A program made the position numbers and the translations under genes. A stretch of 64,000 bases of DNA from Cordia subcordata (Eukaryota; Streptophyta; Magnoliopsida; Boraginales; Cordiaceae): positions 930,001 through 994,000 of the forward strand of contig JAPTOF010000024.1 of assembly GCA_028554755.1 (NCBI GenBank), given 5' to 3'. How positions within the stretch are numbered: the stretch's first letter is position 1; every line of letters starts with the position of its first letter. The notes under the pieces are model-generated. The model had not been told where the DNA came from and made no database searches. It was given only the letters and a program-made list of their open reading frames with translations. Shown here one piece after another: positions 1-10,372 of the stretch.

Positions 1-783
1 GCAATGCTTTTATTCATGTCTATATGCGTATTTGCATGCCTAGTAACGAGCACAACTTTAATATTGCATTTTATGCATGCGCTAGCAAGTGAAATCCTGC
101 TGTAGTGACTTTAGAATGACGAAGCATAATTTAGGGCTAGTCTAGATCGAGTCTCCTTTGGTTTTAAATCCAGCCAATAGGTTTCAGGATAGATTTAGTC
201 GACCTTAGCAACACTAGGTCTTGGCTTTAAACCCAGCCAACGGTTTAGGTACTAAGGTAGGTTCATTCTAAGCCACCTAGGAAATTAGTTAGTCAATCTT
301 GAGGCCCTAGGTCATAAGGACCACGCCGTAGTTCTAGGAGGCGCCGCCTAGGGACGGACTCGCACCGAGTCCTAGGGGGAAATCAGGACATTAACTAGCA
401 ACCTAGTTAAGAGCACTTATGATAGTTAGCCATCATCCCTTAATCCCATAGCATTTGAGTATAGAATTACCCATTCATAAGTCGAAGTCACCCTATCCCT
501 TTTCAATTGTTAGTTTCCTCTTAATCAACTTGCGTTTCCATTTGTTTTTATTCATAGTTTAGTTTTATTTCGTTTACATAGAGCTCCCAATAATCCAAAA
601 TCTCACAAGAAGAAATTCACCTAGTTAGATCTGTCTTTTTAGCTCCTTTTAGAACATCAAGCATAGGATTCATTCACATTATTCACGCCTCCCTGTGGTT
701 CGACACCTATACTCGTACACACTATATTGCACGATCCGTACGCTTGCGGGTCTTTTAGAGCTTGCTCTCGTAACACGACATCA
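1..783 (+). mobile_element. LTR L, 3' part (Athila-type, subfamily close to LTR E)
   Basis: This is the last 783 bases of an LTR whose start lies left of the window. It ends in CA at 783, and the next base begins integrase sequence of the opposite strand, so the edge is sharp. By eye it matches LTR E (about 40990-41715) nearly base for base in long stretches, including the segments on taggtcttggctttaaac and the terminal region around the words for cacttgcgggtc. The last 120 bases resemble the usual Athila LTR end. It holds the palindrome and CAC stem-loop described separately. Whether it belongs to a complete element or a solo LTR cannot be seen. Confidence 0.85.
334..372 (+). other. U5 palindrome plus CAC-loop hairpin in LTR L
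   Basis: Bases 334-351 read CTAGGAGGCGCCGCCTAG, an inverted repeat with one mismatched pair and a self-complementary GGCGCC centre. Bases 356-372 read GGACTCGCACCGAGTCC, a perfect 7-bp stem with loop CAC. The same pair of structures sits in the same context in LTRs A, B, D and J; LTR H shares the palindrome. The region lies well downstream of the expected TATA position, so it would be in the 5' leader of the element RNA. A role in RNA dimerisation or packaging is inference. Confidence 0.6.
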
Positions 784-1008
784 ATATGTCTATCATGAAT
801 TCTCTTCATCCTATCCTTATAAAGCTTGGCATTCTCATACACCTCATACCTAACCTCTTCCAATTCCACCAAGTTGAGCTCCTTTTTCTCACCCGCTCTT
901 GCCATATCAAAATTTAGGGCCTTGATTGCCCAATAAGCCCTATGCTCAACCTCTACCAATAAATTGATCAGCCTTTCCATAAACTAAACTATACAAGGAC
1001 AAACTAAC
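784..1008 (-). pseudogene. pol: Integrase C-terminal fragment (element M)
   Basis: Read on the minus strand this encodes EHRAYWAIKALNFDMA and then DRMKRIHDRHI, the segment after the catalytic core of Athila-type integrase; it recurs in elements B, G, H and J. It is cut at HDRHI by LTR L on one side. On the other side, near 1000, it is joined to another LTR. The upstream codons (expected [12 protein letters not shown]) are frameshifted. No catalytic residue is included. It cannot be the missing piece of element F, because F retains the same segment at 3606-3714, so it represents a separate, otherwise lost minus-strand element. Confidence 0.8.
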
Positions 1009-1705
1009 ATGTGCCATTTGTGCGTGTTTGTACATAGTGATTTCATGCACATTTAGAGGTGTTTGTAGCAAAATTGAGTGTATTTAGTATAGAGTTTATG
1101 CATATTTGCTAATATTTTTACATAATGTATTTAGAAGATGCATAAATGCTATACTAAGTATTATATTTTGTGTTTTAGGTGACTTTTGGGATGGGTCAAG
1201 CTTAAACGAGGAAGAAACGAGCTAAACATTGAAGACTAGAAGCGAAAAGATGAAGAAATGAGCCAAAAATGAAGTTTGTCATTTGTGCATGTTTGTACAT
1301 AGTGATTTCATGCACATTTAGAGGTGTTTGTAGTATAATTGAGTGTATTTTGTATAGAGTTTATGCATATTTGTTAATATTTTTACATAATGTATTTAGA
1401 TGCATAAATGCTATACTAAGTGTTATATTTTGTGTTTTAGGTGACTTTTGGGATGGTTCGAGCTTAAGCGAGGAGGAAACGAGCTAAACATTGAAGACCG
1501 GAAGTGAAAAGATGAAGAAATGAGCCAAAAGTGAAGTTTCAAGTTGAGTTGTCAAGGCACTGGGGACTACCCGGTAGGGTCCCCTGTTAAGTACCGGCAT
1601 CCCCCAATAAATCTAGAAAGCTCATATTTTCACTGGTTGAGCATCATATTTCGTATCGACTACCCAGTATGGTCTCATAGTACTCGCATTGAAGAGTCTG
1701 TGAGT
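1009..1705 (+). mobile_element. LTR I fragment, 5' part, with tandem duplication
   Basis: The stretch begins with a sequence close to the start of the LTR at 62140 (tgatgtgtatcatttgtgtg) and continues with the same words (gtttatgcatatt, ataatgtatttaga, gctatactaagt). The TGA of the usual LTR start is damaged here. After a 265-bp tandem duplication it runs into a region with CCGGTAG-like motifs (about 1567-1600). Near 1705 it stops and is fused to LTR F of the opposite strand. No target-site duplication could be found. Confidence 0.65.
1012..1541 (+). repeat. Two-copy 265-bp tandem repeat at LTR start
   Basis: Bases 1012-1276 and 1277-1541 are near-identical direct copies with a 265-bp offset. 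Each starts at the LTR-start-like word catttgtgcgtgtttgtaca (second copy catttgtgcatg) and ends at gatgaagaaatgagccaaaa. Differences are mostly single transitions and a 2-3 base gap. The duplicated unit is exactly the first part of the LTR, so the LTR starts twice. Confidence 0.85.
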
Positions 1706-3007
1706 AGCCCGTGTTGGGTTTAAAGCCAAGACCTAGTATCACTTAAGTCGACTAAACCTATCTGAAAACCTATTGGCTGGCTTTAAAACCAAAGGTGACT
1801 CGATCTAGGCTAGCTCTAAATTACTGCCGTCATTCTATGGTCATTATAGTGGGATTTGATTGATTAGCACATTCACAGATGTTCAAAACTTTGGTGTTTG
1901 CATATATAAAGACCTATTCAACTACCAAACATCGTCATGCTCGCATTACACCCTTAAAAGAAATTGGGAAGCAACAATATGCTTATTGAAGTCATATTCA
2001 CTACTAGGCATGCAAACGCACACATAGACATGAACATAAGTATTACACACTTCATAAAATCTATACACAAACACATAGGCATAATTATAGAATGGATTAG
2101 AGGTGTTTAGTAGCAAATAGGCATCAATTTATACATATGCTACTCATCTAGGCATTTTATCAAATACTTAGATATGAATGAAAAAATAGCCATTGAAACA
2201 AGAAAAAACAAAGCATATGCATATTAAGCCATCAAATCACATAACATATGAGTACATAATCAACCCATTACACAAGCTTAATCACCTTTAACAAGTCTAC
2301 TCAAATATAATATAAAATAGGATAAAACAATAATAAGGAAACTCCCCTTCCATCTTGGCAATTTTTTACAATCTTTGAGTAAATCCTCACTCCAAATTAT
2401 TTGAATCCCTCTAAATAAGCTTGAATCCAAGTAGGAATGTATGAAAAGGTATGTGTGAGATGGGTGAGTTTGGGTTTTTTGTCTGTGAAAAGTGGGTGTG
2501 AAGTGTGTGAGTTAATAATGATAAATGCTAAAAAATGGGTCCTATTTATAGCCAATATTGATGCTACTGATTGACCCTATCGGCTGGCTGGTAACAAGGA
2601 GGGATCGGCCAATTTTTCATATTGCTTTCAAGATTAACCAGTTGACCTTACCAGTTAGTCAGTGACCTCAACCAATACCGACTTCTATTCTCTAGATTTG
2701 CCTACTAACCGGTAGCCTTTAGGGGTTGACTAGTAGCTTCCATTTGCTTCAATTTGTATATTCTTTGCTTCTAGCCTCTTCTCCACAACTTGTACACCTT
2801 CTATCTTCATCACCAATTATCGTGCAGCTTTATTTTCAACCCAAGTCTCACCTAATTTATTAAAACAAGCAATTAGTGTAGCATTTATCTATTAAACTCA
2901 ACTATGTACAATTATCTTCGCTTAAGCATATCTCTAGAATAAGTAATATACTAATGCTACTACATAAGCACATACAATGCGAACACACACAAAATCACAA
3001 CAAATCA
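1706..3007 (-). mobile_element. LTR F (3' LTR of a minus-strand element), truncated
   Basis: On the minus strand this LTR starts with TG at 3007, right after a polypurine tract, and runs left to about 1706, where it is replaced by LTR I. It matches the 5' LTR of element G (about 58840-60164), for example around the shared words ccctctaaataagcttgaat and caactatgtacaattatctt. About 590 bp of its 3' part is missing. A minus-strand TATAAATA at 2543-2550 is a likely promoter, preceded by a U3 region with CCGGT/GTCGAC-type motifs (about 2570-2730). Confidence 0.8.
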
Positions 3008-3605
3008 ACACCCTTAGACCTTCTCTTTGCTTGTTCCCAAGCAAGTCCGAACTTAAGTCTATCTCTATGTCGGTAAAAATGCCTAAAGGATTGACTCGCT
3101 ATCTTGGTGAACCTAAGGAGCATGAAGGGGTCATTTGTATTATAGAGGGGCCCCTAAGCCATTTTGGATCCTCCTCTTACTTATAAGGGGCCTCGCACTG
3201 CATAGGAAGTTCCCTTGTAGCTATGCCACCACAAGCCTAAGAGTTTAGCACACACACTTGGGATGTTGATATTTCATGTCCCTCGACAAACATGGCCTCC
3301 CTAACATACACAAAGTCTCATAGACAAAGAGAGAAAAGAATATACAAACTCAATAGCTCATAAAATGACGTAAAAGTCTTATTCATATTACATCAAAAGA
3401 ATGAAATGATAAACTTGTGCTAAGTCAACATGGAGTCACTTAAGCTCTTATTCAATGAACTTTTTGGTGCTTTTGGCTATTTCTCCTTTTCCACTTTTTT
3501 TCTATTTTTTATTTTTTTTCATCTTTTTTCACCTTTTTGCCTTTTTCTATTTTTTTTATTTTTTACATTTTTGCGATTCATGTTTTTGGAATTTTTTGGA
3601 TTTTT
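3008..3605 (-). other. 3' non-coding block of element F with polypurine tract
   Basis: Next to the LTR (3008-3028) lies the minus-strand polypurine tract, preceded by the stem GCTTG-TTCC-CAAGC (3029-3042 on the plus strand). The block then follows the same order as in A, B, H and J: the word that reads caatcc-ctta near 3090, a cacacacttgggatgttgat motif, and an A-rich tract (T-rich on the plus strand, about 3480-3605). The inner half of the block and the pol end are missing. The A-rich tract is fused directly to integrase sequence at 3605. Confidence 0.75.
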
Positions 3606-3714
3606 CACCCACTCTTGCCATATCAAAGTTTAGGGCCTTGATTGTCCAATATGCCCTATGCTCAAGCTCTACTGATAAATGACAACCCTTCCCATAACCT
3701 AACCTATATAAGGA
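3606..3714 (-). pseudogene. pol: Integrase fragment of element F
   Basis: The minus strand encodes [21 protein letters not shown], truncated after the GEK position. There it is fused to the A-rich 3' non-coding tract, with a short shared run (ttttc) at the joint, which suggests a microhomology-mediated deletion. At 3714 it is cut by the start of LTR D. The last five bases before that LTR are AAGGA. No matching AAGGA follows the other edge of D at 43051, so the flank cannot be explained by one simple insertion. Confidence 0.75.
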
Positions 3715-5114
3715 TGATGTGTTGGTTATGTGCTTATGTGTTGCATGTTATACTTGTTTAGGGGTGTTTTGTGCGCTAAAGGATGTATTAATATAGCAAC
3801 TATATCATACTTGTGCATATCAGACTTTAAATGTCCATAGTTGAGCTTAGAACATAAAAGCTACACTAACGTGTGATTTGCTGGTTTTGTGTTTGGTTTT
3901 GCATTGTATTTCTATATCTATTTAGAGGTGTTTCTGTGCTTATTTGATGGCCTTATTATAGTATTTGTACTATAGTTGTGCATACTTAATGTTTATAGTT
4001 GAGCTTATAGAGAAAGTACTACACTAAGTGCTTATTTTGCACACTTTAGGAGAAGATTGGAGCAAGGCTTGGAGCTTGATTGAAGATGTTGAAGAGATGG
4101 CCAAGCTTGCAAAATGGTTTTGAGGTTAAAAAGAGCAAGGTATATACTTTTGGAGGCATACGGACAAAACTTGGAGCAATTGGGAGTGACCGAAGCGAAA
4201 TCAGGAGAGATTTGAGGACAACACTGCCCCTACTGGTCACTCCCTTGTCTTTTGTCGGTCAACCGGTAGGGAGTCTGGTAAAGGCAAATGTTTTTTTCTG
4301 GTCACTTAGCCCTCATCTTACTAGTCGACTGGTAGTGCTTCTGGCAGTATCTGTGTAACTGCTTTATAAGCTCGTTTTTAGCCATTTCTTAGGGGAACTT
4401 TGGAGAATTTTCACATACTCTTTCACCCACTTCTCTAAACCCTAAATCCACCTAATCTTATCTCACTCACACATTTCTAAACAAAAAAACACTTTGGAAT
4501 CAAGCCTTTGAGAGGGTCAAACACAAGGATTTAGGCATTAGCTCTTAGATTGTTAAGCATGGCTTTCGATAAAAGGGTATCTCTCTTTTATCTTAAGTTC
4601 AATTTTGTATGATTAGAGCTATGTATCTTGTATTATGGATCGATTAGTACTCTTTTGTAATGGGAACTTGATGGATTATATCTATCTATCTATCTATCTA
4701 TATCTATATATATATATATATATGCACACACTCACACTTGTCCTTAGGGCTTCTATGGCAAATTTACATACATGTCTATGTGTTTGTGTAGTGATTATAT
4801 GAAGTAGGTATGCTTATATACATGTTTATATGTGTGTTTGTATACTTAATAGCATAAATAGGTTCCATTGTTTACATGTTGGGTGCTATAGCTTAAATTG
4901 GTGTAATCTAAGTATATCCAGGTGCTTAGTAGTATGGTAGACTAATATATCCTCGAATGCCATGCCCTAGATGTGTATGCATGTGCTTAAACGTTTATTC
5001 CCGCTATTGTGATGGCAATCAATGGTGCACAACTAATGGCTAGCCTAGGTCGAGTCTTCTTTAGCTTTAAATCCATCTAACGGGTTTCAAGGTAGGTTAG
5101 TTGACCTTAGGTGG
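3715..5114 (+). mobile_element. LTR D, left part, split by element H
   Basis: The LTR begins TGATGTGTTGG at 3715. A second start-like sequence (tgatttgctggttttgtg) occurs at 3872, and the two following stretches (3715-3871 and 3872-4045) are diverged versions of the same LTR beginning. It continues through a U3 with CCGGTAG motifs (4225-4345), a TA-rich microsatellite (4681-4724) and U5-type sequence. It is interrupted at 5114 by H and resumes at 39087. The second half matches 41716-43050. Confidence 0.8.
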
Positions 5115-5530
5115 TGATGTATGTGTTTTTAGAGCGTAAATTGCATGATTTGAAGTATGTTTGAGTGCGTGTTTTGGTGCTAATTTTGTCTATTTCGAGC
5201 TTTTGAGTACTTATTGATTCTCATTGAGTGTTTGTGTATGGTGTGTCATTTTTTTTATTTTTTTATTTTCTTTTCTTTAGTAATTCTGATTAATTAGCAA
5301 TTAGGTAATAGGATTAATTAGTAATTTAGTTTCGCTAGTTAAATTAAATTAGTAGTTAGGCTTAATTAAGATTCATTAAATAGGTTAGGACACTATTAGG
5401 TTAGAATTTATTAAGTTAGTGTAAGGATTTTTTTTAGATTAATTAATAATTAGTTAGAATAATTATAGGTTAGTTATTTAGTAGAAAAAAAGAAGAAAAA
5501 AAATGATGACCATGCATATATTATACATTA

Positions 5531-5574
<44 letters not shown>

Positions 5575-7157
5575 CACACACGTAACTCACAACACACACA
5601 CACATGCACATATACATACCAAATTCCACCAACCTTTGACTTTGTGGACCCTACCATTCTTTTTCTTTTCCTTTCTTTCTTTACCGCACACACCACACCA
5701 CACACACACACACACACATATAGGCAGCAGCCCTAGAAAAAAAAGAGAAGGGAGCAGCAAACGAACCCACCCCTCAAGCCTTTATTTCGTCCCTTTCGAT
5801 ACATACCCACACACACACTTTCTCACGCACTAAAACATGCACATTCACGTACTTACTCATAAGCATAAATACCAAGAAAGGAAACTTTTAGAGGTCTTTT
5901 ATGCTGGTTTTTAAGCAAATTTCAGATTCAATTTCCGAAGCAAAAAACATAAAATAGGCCAAAATTTGCTGAAACAGGAGGATTTTCATAATCTTTTTCG
6001 TTGTTACACTTTCTCCTAACTTGGCATTTGTTGAATATACTCATTTGGGGTGAAATTTGCAGGTTTTTGGGACAGTTTTGAGACTAAAAAGTGAGCGAAA
6101 TTGGTGCAGATTTTTGCTGGAAAAAGTGCTGTCAAAGTGAAAATCTTTGCTAAAATTTGTGCTTTGAAGTCGGACTTGTGCAAAATCGTAATGGGAAGAG
6201 GTTTTAAGCTTGAGATTTAATTTCTTGGACATGGAATTGATTTTTATAAGATTAAATTTTAGTTTGGTACTCTCTTTTAGCATGTTGAGCTAAATTTATT
6301 TTAGGGTTGATTACTGTTTCTATTATGGGTTAAGGATTGTAAAACTTGTTTTGGGATATTTTAATGGTTTAAATACATGTTTGGTTTTTTTATTGTTTTA
6401 ATGGTGATTGTTGGGCATGTCTATGTGTTTGATTAATTGCCTTAATGAAGAAACATGTATTATTATGCTCTTAATTTTTTCGTATCTGCTTATACGTTCC
6501 TGATTAATTGTGCTTGATTTTATAATTTGGTTTAATGTGTGGCCTTTAGGATGAAATAAAACTAATAGGTCACTCATTACACTTAGTTGAACTTAGGTGG
6601 ATCAGGCCTTAGCTTGAAACACAGTTAACGGTTTAAACCCTAGGTTAGTGTATTAATCAATGCCAATCTAGAAGTCTTAATCACTTAGCCCTAAAACCCT
6701 AGTTAATAAAGACAAGGCTATGCTCTAAGAAGAATTCACTTAGGGATAGAATTGCACCGTGAATTAGGGATAATACGGTTAGTGAGTTTGGACCTCTAAA
6801 AGAAGCTATTAAAGCCATCAAAATACTCAAAGCAAGAATAAAATCCCAATCCCATAATAAAGTAGTAATCACCCTAGTCCGTCTCTATTGATTTAATCAC
6901 TCTCTCTCTAGTTCGTTGTCTTTTTATTACACACATTAGTTTAGGTAGTTTAATTTTGTCTTTAATTTGGAGTTCCCTTCAATTCAAAATTCAAGAAAAT
7001 CTCAAAAAAATAATTTTGTTTCTACACGTAGTTAATCTAAGACATATAGGACTCAGAAACCATAGTTAGAGGCCTCCTTGAGGAGACGCTACTCGTACTC
7101 TTCCACACACTACATTACTTCTAATCCGTGCAATTATGGGTTTCTAAAACAACATCA
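5115..7157 (+). repeat. 5' LTR of element H
   Basis: This is a 2043-bp LTR, TGATGTATG to AACATCA. It contains a long TA run (about 5530-5569), CA-rich microsatellites (5574-5600 and 5692-5720) and the palindrome CTAAGAAGAATTCACTTAG at 6725-6743. It ends with the Athila-like block (about 7060-7157) before the primer site. The apparent open frames over the microsatellites are low-complexity translations and not genes. The 3' copy is at 37044-39081 and differs mainly by microsatellite length and transitions. Confidence 0.92.
6725..6743 (+). other. U5 palindrome in 5' LTR of H
   Basis: The sequence CTAAGAAGAATTCACTTAG has arms CTAAG/CTTAG around a self-complementary GAATTC. In the 3' LTR the homologous site (38651-38669) reads CTAAGTAGAATTCACTTAG, whose arms CTAAGT/ACTTAG pair perfectly. 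It occupies the same place as the palindromes of LTRs A, L and J, just upstream of a conserved TTGCAC word. Confidence 0.6.
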
Positions 7158-7163
7158 AGTTTT

Positions 7164-7181
7164 TGGCGCCATTGCCAGGGA
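7164..7181 (+). promoter_or_regulatory. Primer-binding site of H (tRNA-Asp type)
   Basis: TGGCGCCATTGCCAGGGA lies six bases after the LTR end. It differs in two positions from TGGCGCCGTTGCCGGGGA, the complement of the 3' end of plant tRNA-Asp, which is the primer known for Athila elements. About 270 bases of T-rich leader with no visible gene follow before gag. Confidence 0.88.
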
Positions 7182-7455
7182 GGCATGATTGGCTTCTTTG
7201 ATTTGTGTATTTTAGTGGGTTACGTGCTTTGGTATTTCTGTTATTGTTCTAGTATTAGTCTTAGTTTTTGTTGTTCTATTTTATTTTCATGATAATTTGT
7301 ATTTTGTTTTTGCATTGCATTTTGTTTGATTTAGTGTTTTTATTTAGTGTTATTTTCTTTTGTAGTTTTTAGGGACTTGTGGTTTCTGTGCTATAGATTT
7401 AGGTTGAAATTGCAATTTTAGGGATTGAAGAGTTAAAAGGAGATTTTGTTTCTTT

Positions 7456-9060
7456 TTGTGCATGCTTGGTAGACGTTCACTTAGACCTAACTTAGTTTCT
7501 TTTAATCCTGAACCACAGAGAATTCATCGTCATCTTAGGAACTTAGAACGCAATCTAGGTGAAATGGCAGAAAATAGAAATGATCTCCTTCCTCTTGTTC
7601 CCCATAATGGGAATAATAATCCACCTTCTCCTCATCTTCCTGCTCCTGCTATTCCCCTTCATGAGAACGTTGAGTTTCCTAGGCTCCTGAATCCACCCCA
7701 AGTAGCTGATGACATGACCCTTAGGAAATACTTCCTTCCTCATGCCTTTGAGCCAAATATGGCCATCCATCCACTGGGTTTGGGGGAGGCAAAATTTGAG
7801 ATTAAGCATAGGATACTAGCTATGCTCCCGTCTTTCTATGGTAGGAGTAATGAGAGTCCCTTAGCACATGTCACTGATTTTGTGGAGATTTGTTCCACTT
7901 TCAATTTTCCAAATATGTCTCAGGAGAATATTAGGCTTAGACTTTTCCCTTTCTCCCTCAAGGATAAAGCCAAACAATGGCTTCAATCCTTGCCCAATAA
8001 AGCCATTACATCTTGGGATAAGCTCCAATCCAGATTCCATCATAGGTTTTATCCCATGGCTAAGACCACTGACCTTCGAGCTTCGATTATGACCTTCTCT
8101 TGGTACGAGTTTGAATCTTTCCATGAGACGTAGGAGAGGTATAATGATTTATTGTGTCAGTGTCCATATCATAGGTACAGTACCCATGATCTTCTGCATT
8201 ACTTCTTTAGGGGTCTTATTGAGTCCCAACATATATTAATGAATGCCATGTCGGGTAGGGGATTCTATAATCTGAGACCTAGTAATGCTTAAGGGATTTT
8301 AGAGTGTGTTGCTGAGGATTCTTTTCAAAATATGGCGTTGGATAGGTCGAGTAGGAGTAATCCTAGAAGAGGAGTTAATGAAGTAGGCACATCCCATAAA
8401 CTTGACCAGTTGATTTCTTTAGGTCTAGCATCTACACCTGGCCATAGGGCTAATCCGCTAATATTGTCGTCTTCTCCTTTTCTCGTTGAGGTGTGTGCCT
8501 TATGTTCTGAGTCATCCCATGAGACTATAGCTTTCCCATTAGCACTACAGTTTCCAAAATTCATTCGCGAGTAAGTCCATGCTACATAGGGGTGCTCACG
8601 AGAGTATAACCCTTACTCGAACACGTATAATCCGGGGTGGAGGGATAACCCTAAGTTTTCTTGGCATAATAATCACTTTAAGTCCCCCCAACCCTAGGTC
8701 CCATTCCAGCAGCGACCTCATTCTACTTAGTCAAATCCACTAGGTTTTTATCACGTAAATCCATTTAAACTTCTTGGTACCCCACAGGACCAGTGCCCAT
8801 CTGTTCTCACTTTTCCCACTCAGTCTATACCTTTACTTCCTGCACTATCCTCTAGCCAGCCTAGTAGTGATGATAAGTTTGATCTTCTATTACAGATGTT
8901 TCTATCACAACAATAGCACATGGCTAAGATGGATGCCCAGTTAGGTCAATTAGTTAGTCAGTTGAGTGCTAGGGAGCCAGGCAAGTTGCTTGCCTAGCTT
9001 GAGGTAATCCCTAGAGGTCAATCTAGTTCTTCCTTTAATCCCTCTTATACCACTCATGCA
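7456..9060 (+). pseudogene. gag: gag of element H (broken)
   Basis: The frame starts MCMLGRRSLRPNLVSFNP; MLGRRS also begins gag in B and G, which supports the start at 7456 or the second Met codon two codons later. The capsid-like core contains MLPSFYGRSNES, RLRLFPFSLKDKAKQWL and WDKLQSRFHHRFYP (about residues 120-200), typical of Athila/Tat Gag. At 8131 a TAG replaces the Trp of the family motif A-W-E-R. The same frame continues through further stops to about 9060. A zinc knuckle is visible as CALCSESSHETIAF, with its last Cys changed to Phe. The rest is a Pro/Gln-rich tail. Gag would form the cytoplasmic particle and bind RNA; this copy cannot yield a full-length product. Confidence 0.88.
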
Positions 9061-10372
9061 TAGGCAAAAGCAGTTATTACACTTAGGAGTGGTAGAGTCA
9101 TTGACAATGGGGTGAGAGAGAAGGAAAATTAAATTAAGTCTGCACTTAGTGTTCCTATAGAGCCTTGTGAGGTCAGGGACCATGAGAGAGAGGAAACAAC
9201 TAGAGAAAGAGATGAGAGTAGTACCCTTTCACATAGGAAGGGAAACCAGTCTGTAGAATCTAGTGATGTCGTCCCTAGAGCACCTTTTCCAACCGCACTA
9301 GAGAAGCCTAGATCTGTTGAAGACACTAGGATGAATAAGATCCTAGAGTACTTGAAAGACCTTAAGGTGAACCTTGTTCTAGTTGACGTCATTGTGTCTA
9401 CCCTTACTTACGTGAAATTCTTCAAAGATCTATGCACATGAAAGCAAAACAATTCCCACATGCTGAAAACAGTGAACTCACTGAAAATGTGAATAGCATT
9501 TGCACTTCGGGCATCCCACCCAAGTTGAAAGACCCAGGAGCTTTCACTATTTCATGTTGAATTAGAAAGACCCTGATTGATCATGCTCTTTTAGATTTAG
9601 GGTCTAGCGTAAATCTGATTCCCTACTTAGTCTACCAGCGTTTAGGTTTGGGGAAATTATCTCTCACATACGTCACTTTGCAGTTAGCTGATAGATCTGA
9701 GCGGAGACTGCGAGGTATAGTAGAGAATGTCATGGTTCAGGTTGGAGAGTTTGTGTATCCAGTTGATTTCATTGTCTTAGATATGGATTCTGGCCATGAT
9801 ACTAAGTACTCTAAACCTGTTCTCTTAGGATGCCCCTTCTTAGCTACAGCTGATGTAGTAATTCATTGTAAGTCGGGGTTACTAGAGATTAAGTTTGGAA
9901 TCTGAAGGCCACTATGAGAGTTACGGAGGTAGCAAATAGAGCGAGTATAGGTATGGATAATGAGGAGGAGTGTTTAGCTGTTGATGTTATAGATCCATGT
10001 ATAAAGGAGCATGCCTATGAGATGTCGTTTGTTGAGGATGAGTTAGCTGAGCTTGAGGCCATTTTAGAGCAGTTTCACTCTGAGTCATTTGTTAGCAAGT
10101 ATGTAGCTTCCACATCCATTTCTGGTGACTCTAGGCCTGAGAAATTGATTGAGGTGAGTCAGTCCGAGTGTCTTCCTTTAGAATTGTTTAGTGATCCCCC
10201 TATGGTTAAGTCTCCCCCATCTTTGGAGCTCAAACCACTTCCTGAGCACTTGAAGTATGCATTCTTAGAACTTGATGAGACCCTTCCTGTGATTATAGCA
10301 TTTGATTTGTCGAGTGTGAATGGGGAACGTCTTCTAAGGGTCCTTAGAAGTCATAAGGAGGCCATTGGGTGA
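9061..10372 (+). pseudogene. pol: Protease region and acidic spacer of element H (broken)
   Basis: After a TAG at 9061-9063, where element A has Gln in AQAKAV, the frame reads AVITLRSGRVIDN, the conserved segment before the protease. A frameshift near 9440 moves the reading to another frame, where SICTSGIPPKLKDPGAFTI and ALLDLGSSVNLIP follow. DLGSS is the Athila form of the retropepsin active site. The second protease half (9648-9905) is open, and Gln is kept in LQLADRSERR, where four other copies have a stop. A separate frame (9914-10372) gives the acidic spacer ending in SLELKPLPEHLKYAFLE, which leads into RT. Protease would cut the Gag-Pol polyprotein inside the particle. Confidence 0.85.

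Noticed and set aside
3430..3682. Phe/Leu-rich hydrophobic frames resembling membrane proteins (also 22416-22752 and 50078-50294)
   Set aside because: They are translations of the T-rich or A-rich tract of the 3' non-coding block, which recurs in every element in both readings.
5503..5833. Open frames over CA and TA repeats (also 37491-37791)
   Set aside because: They translate microsatellites inside the LTRs of H and have no family similarity.
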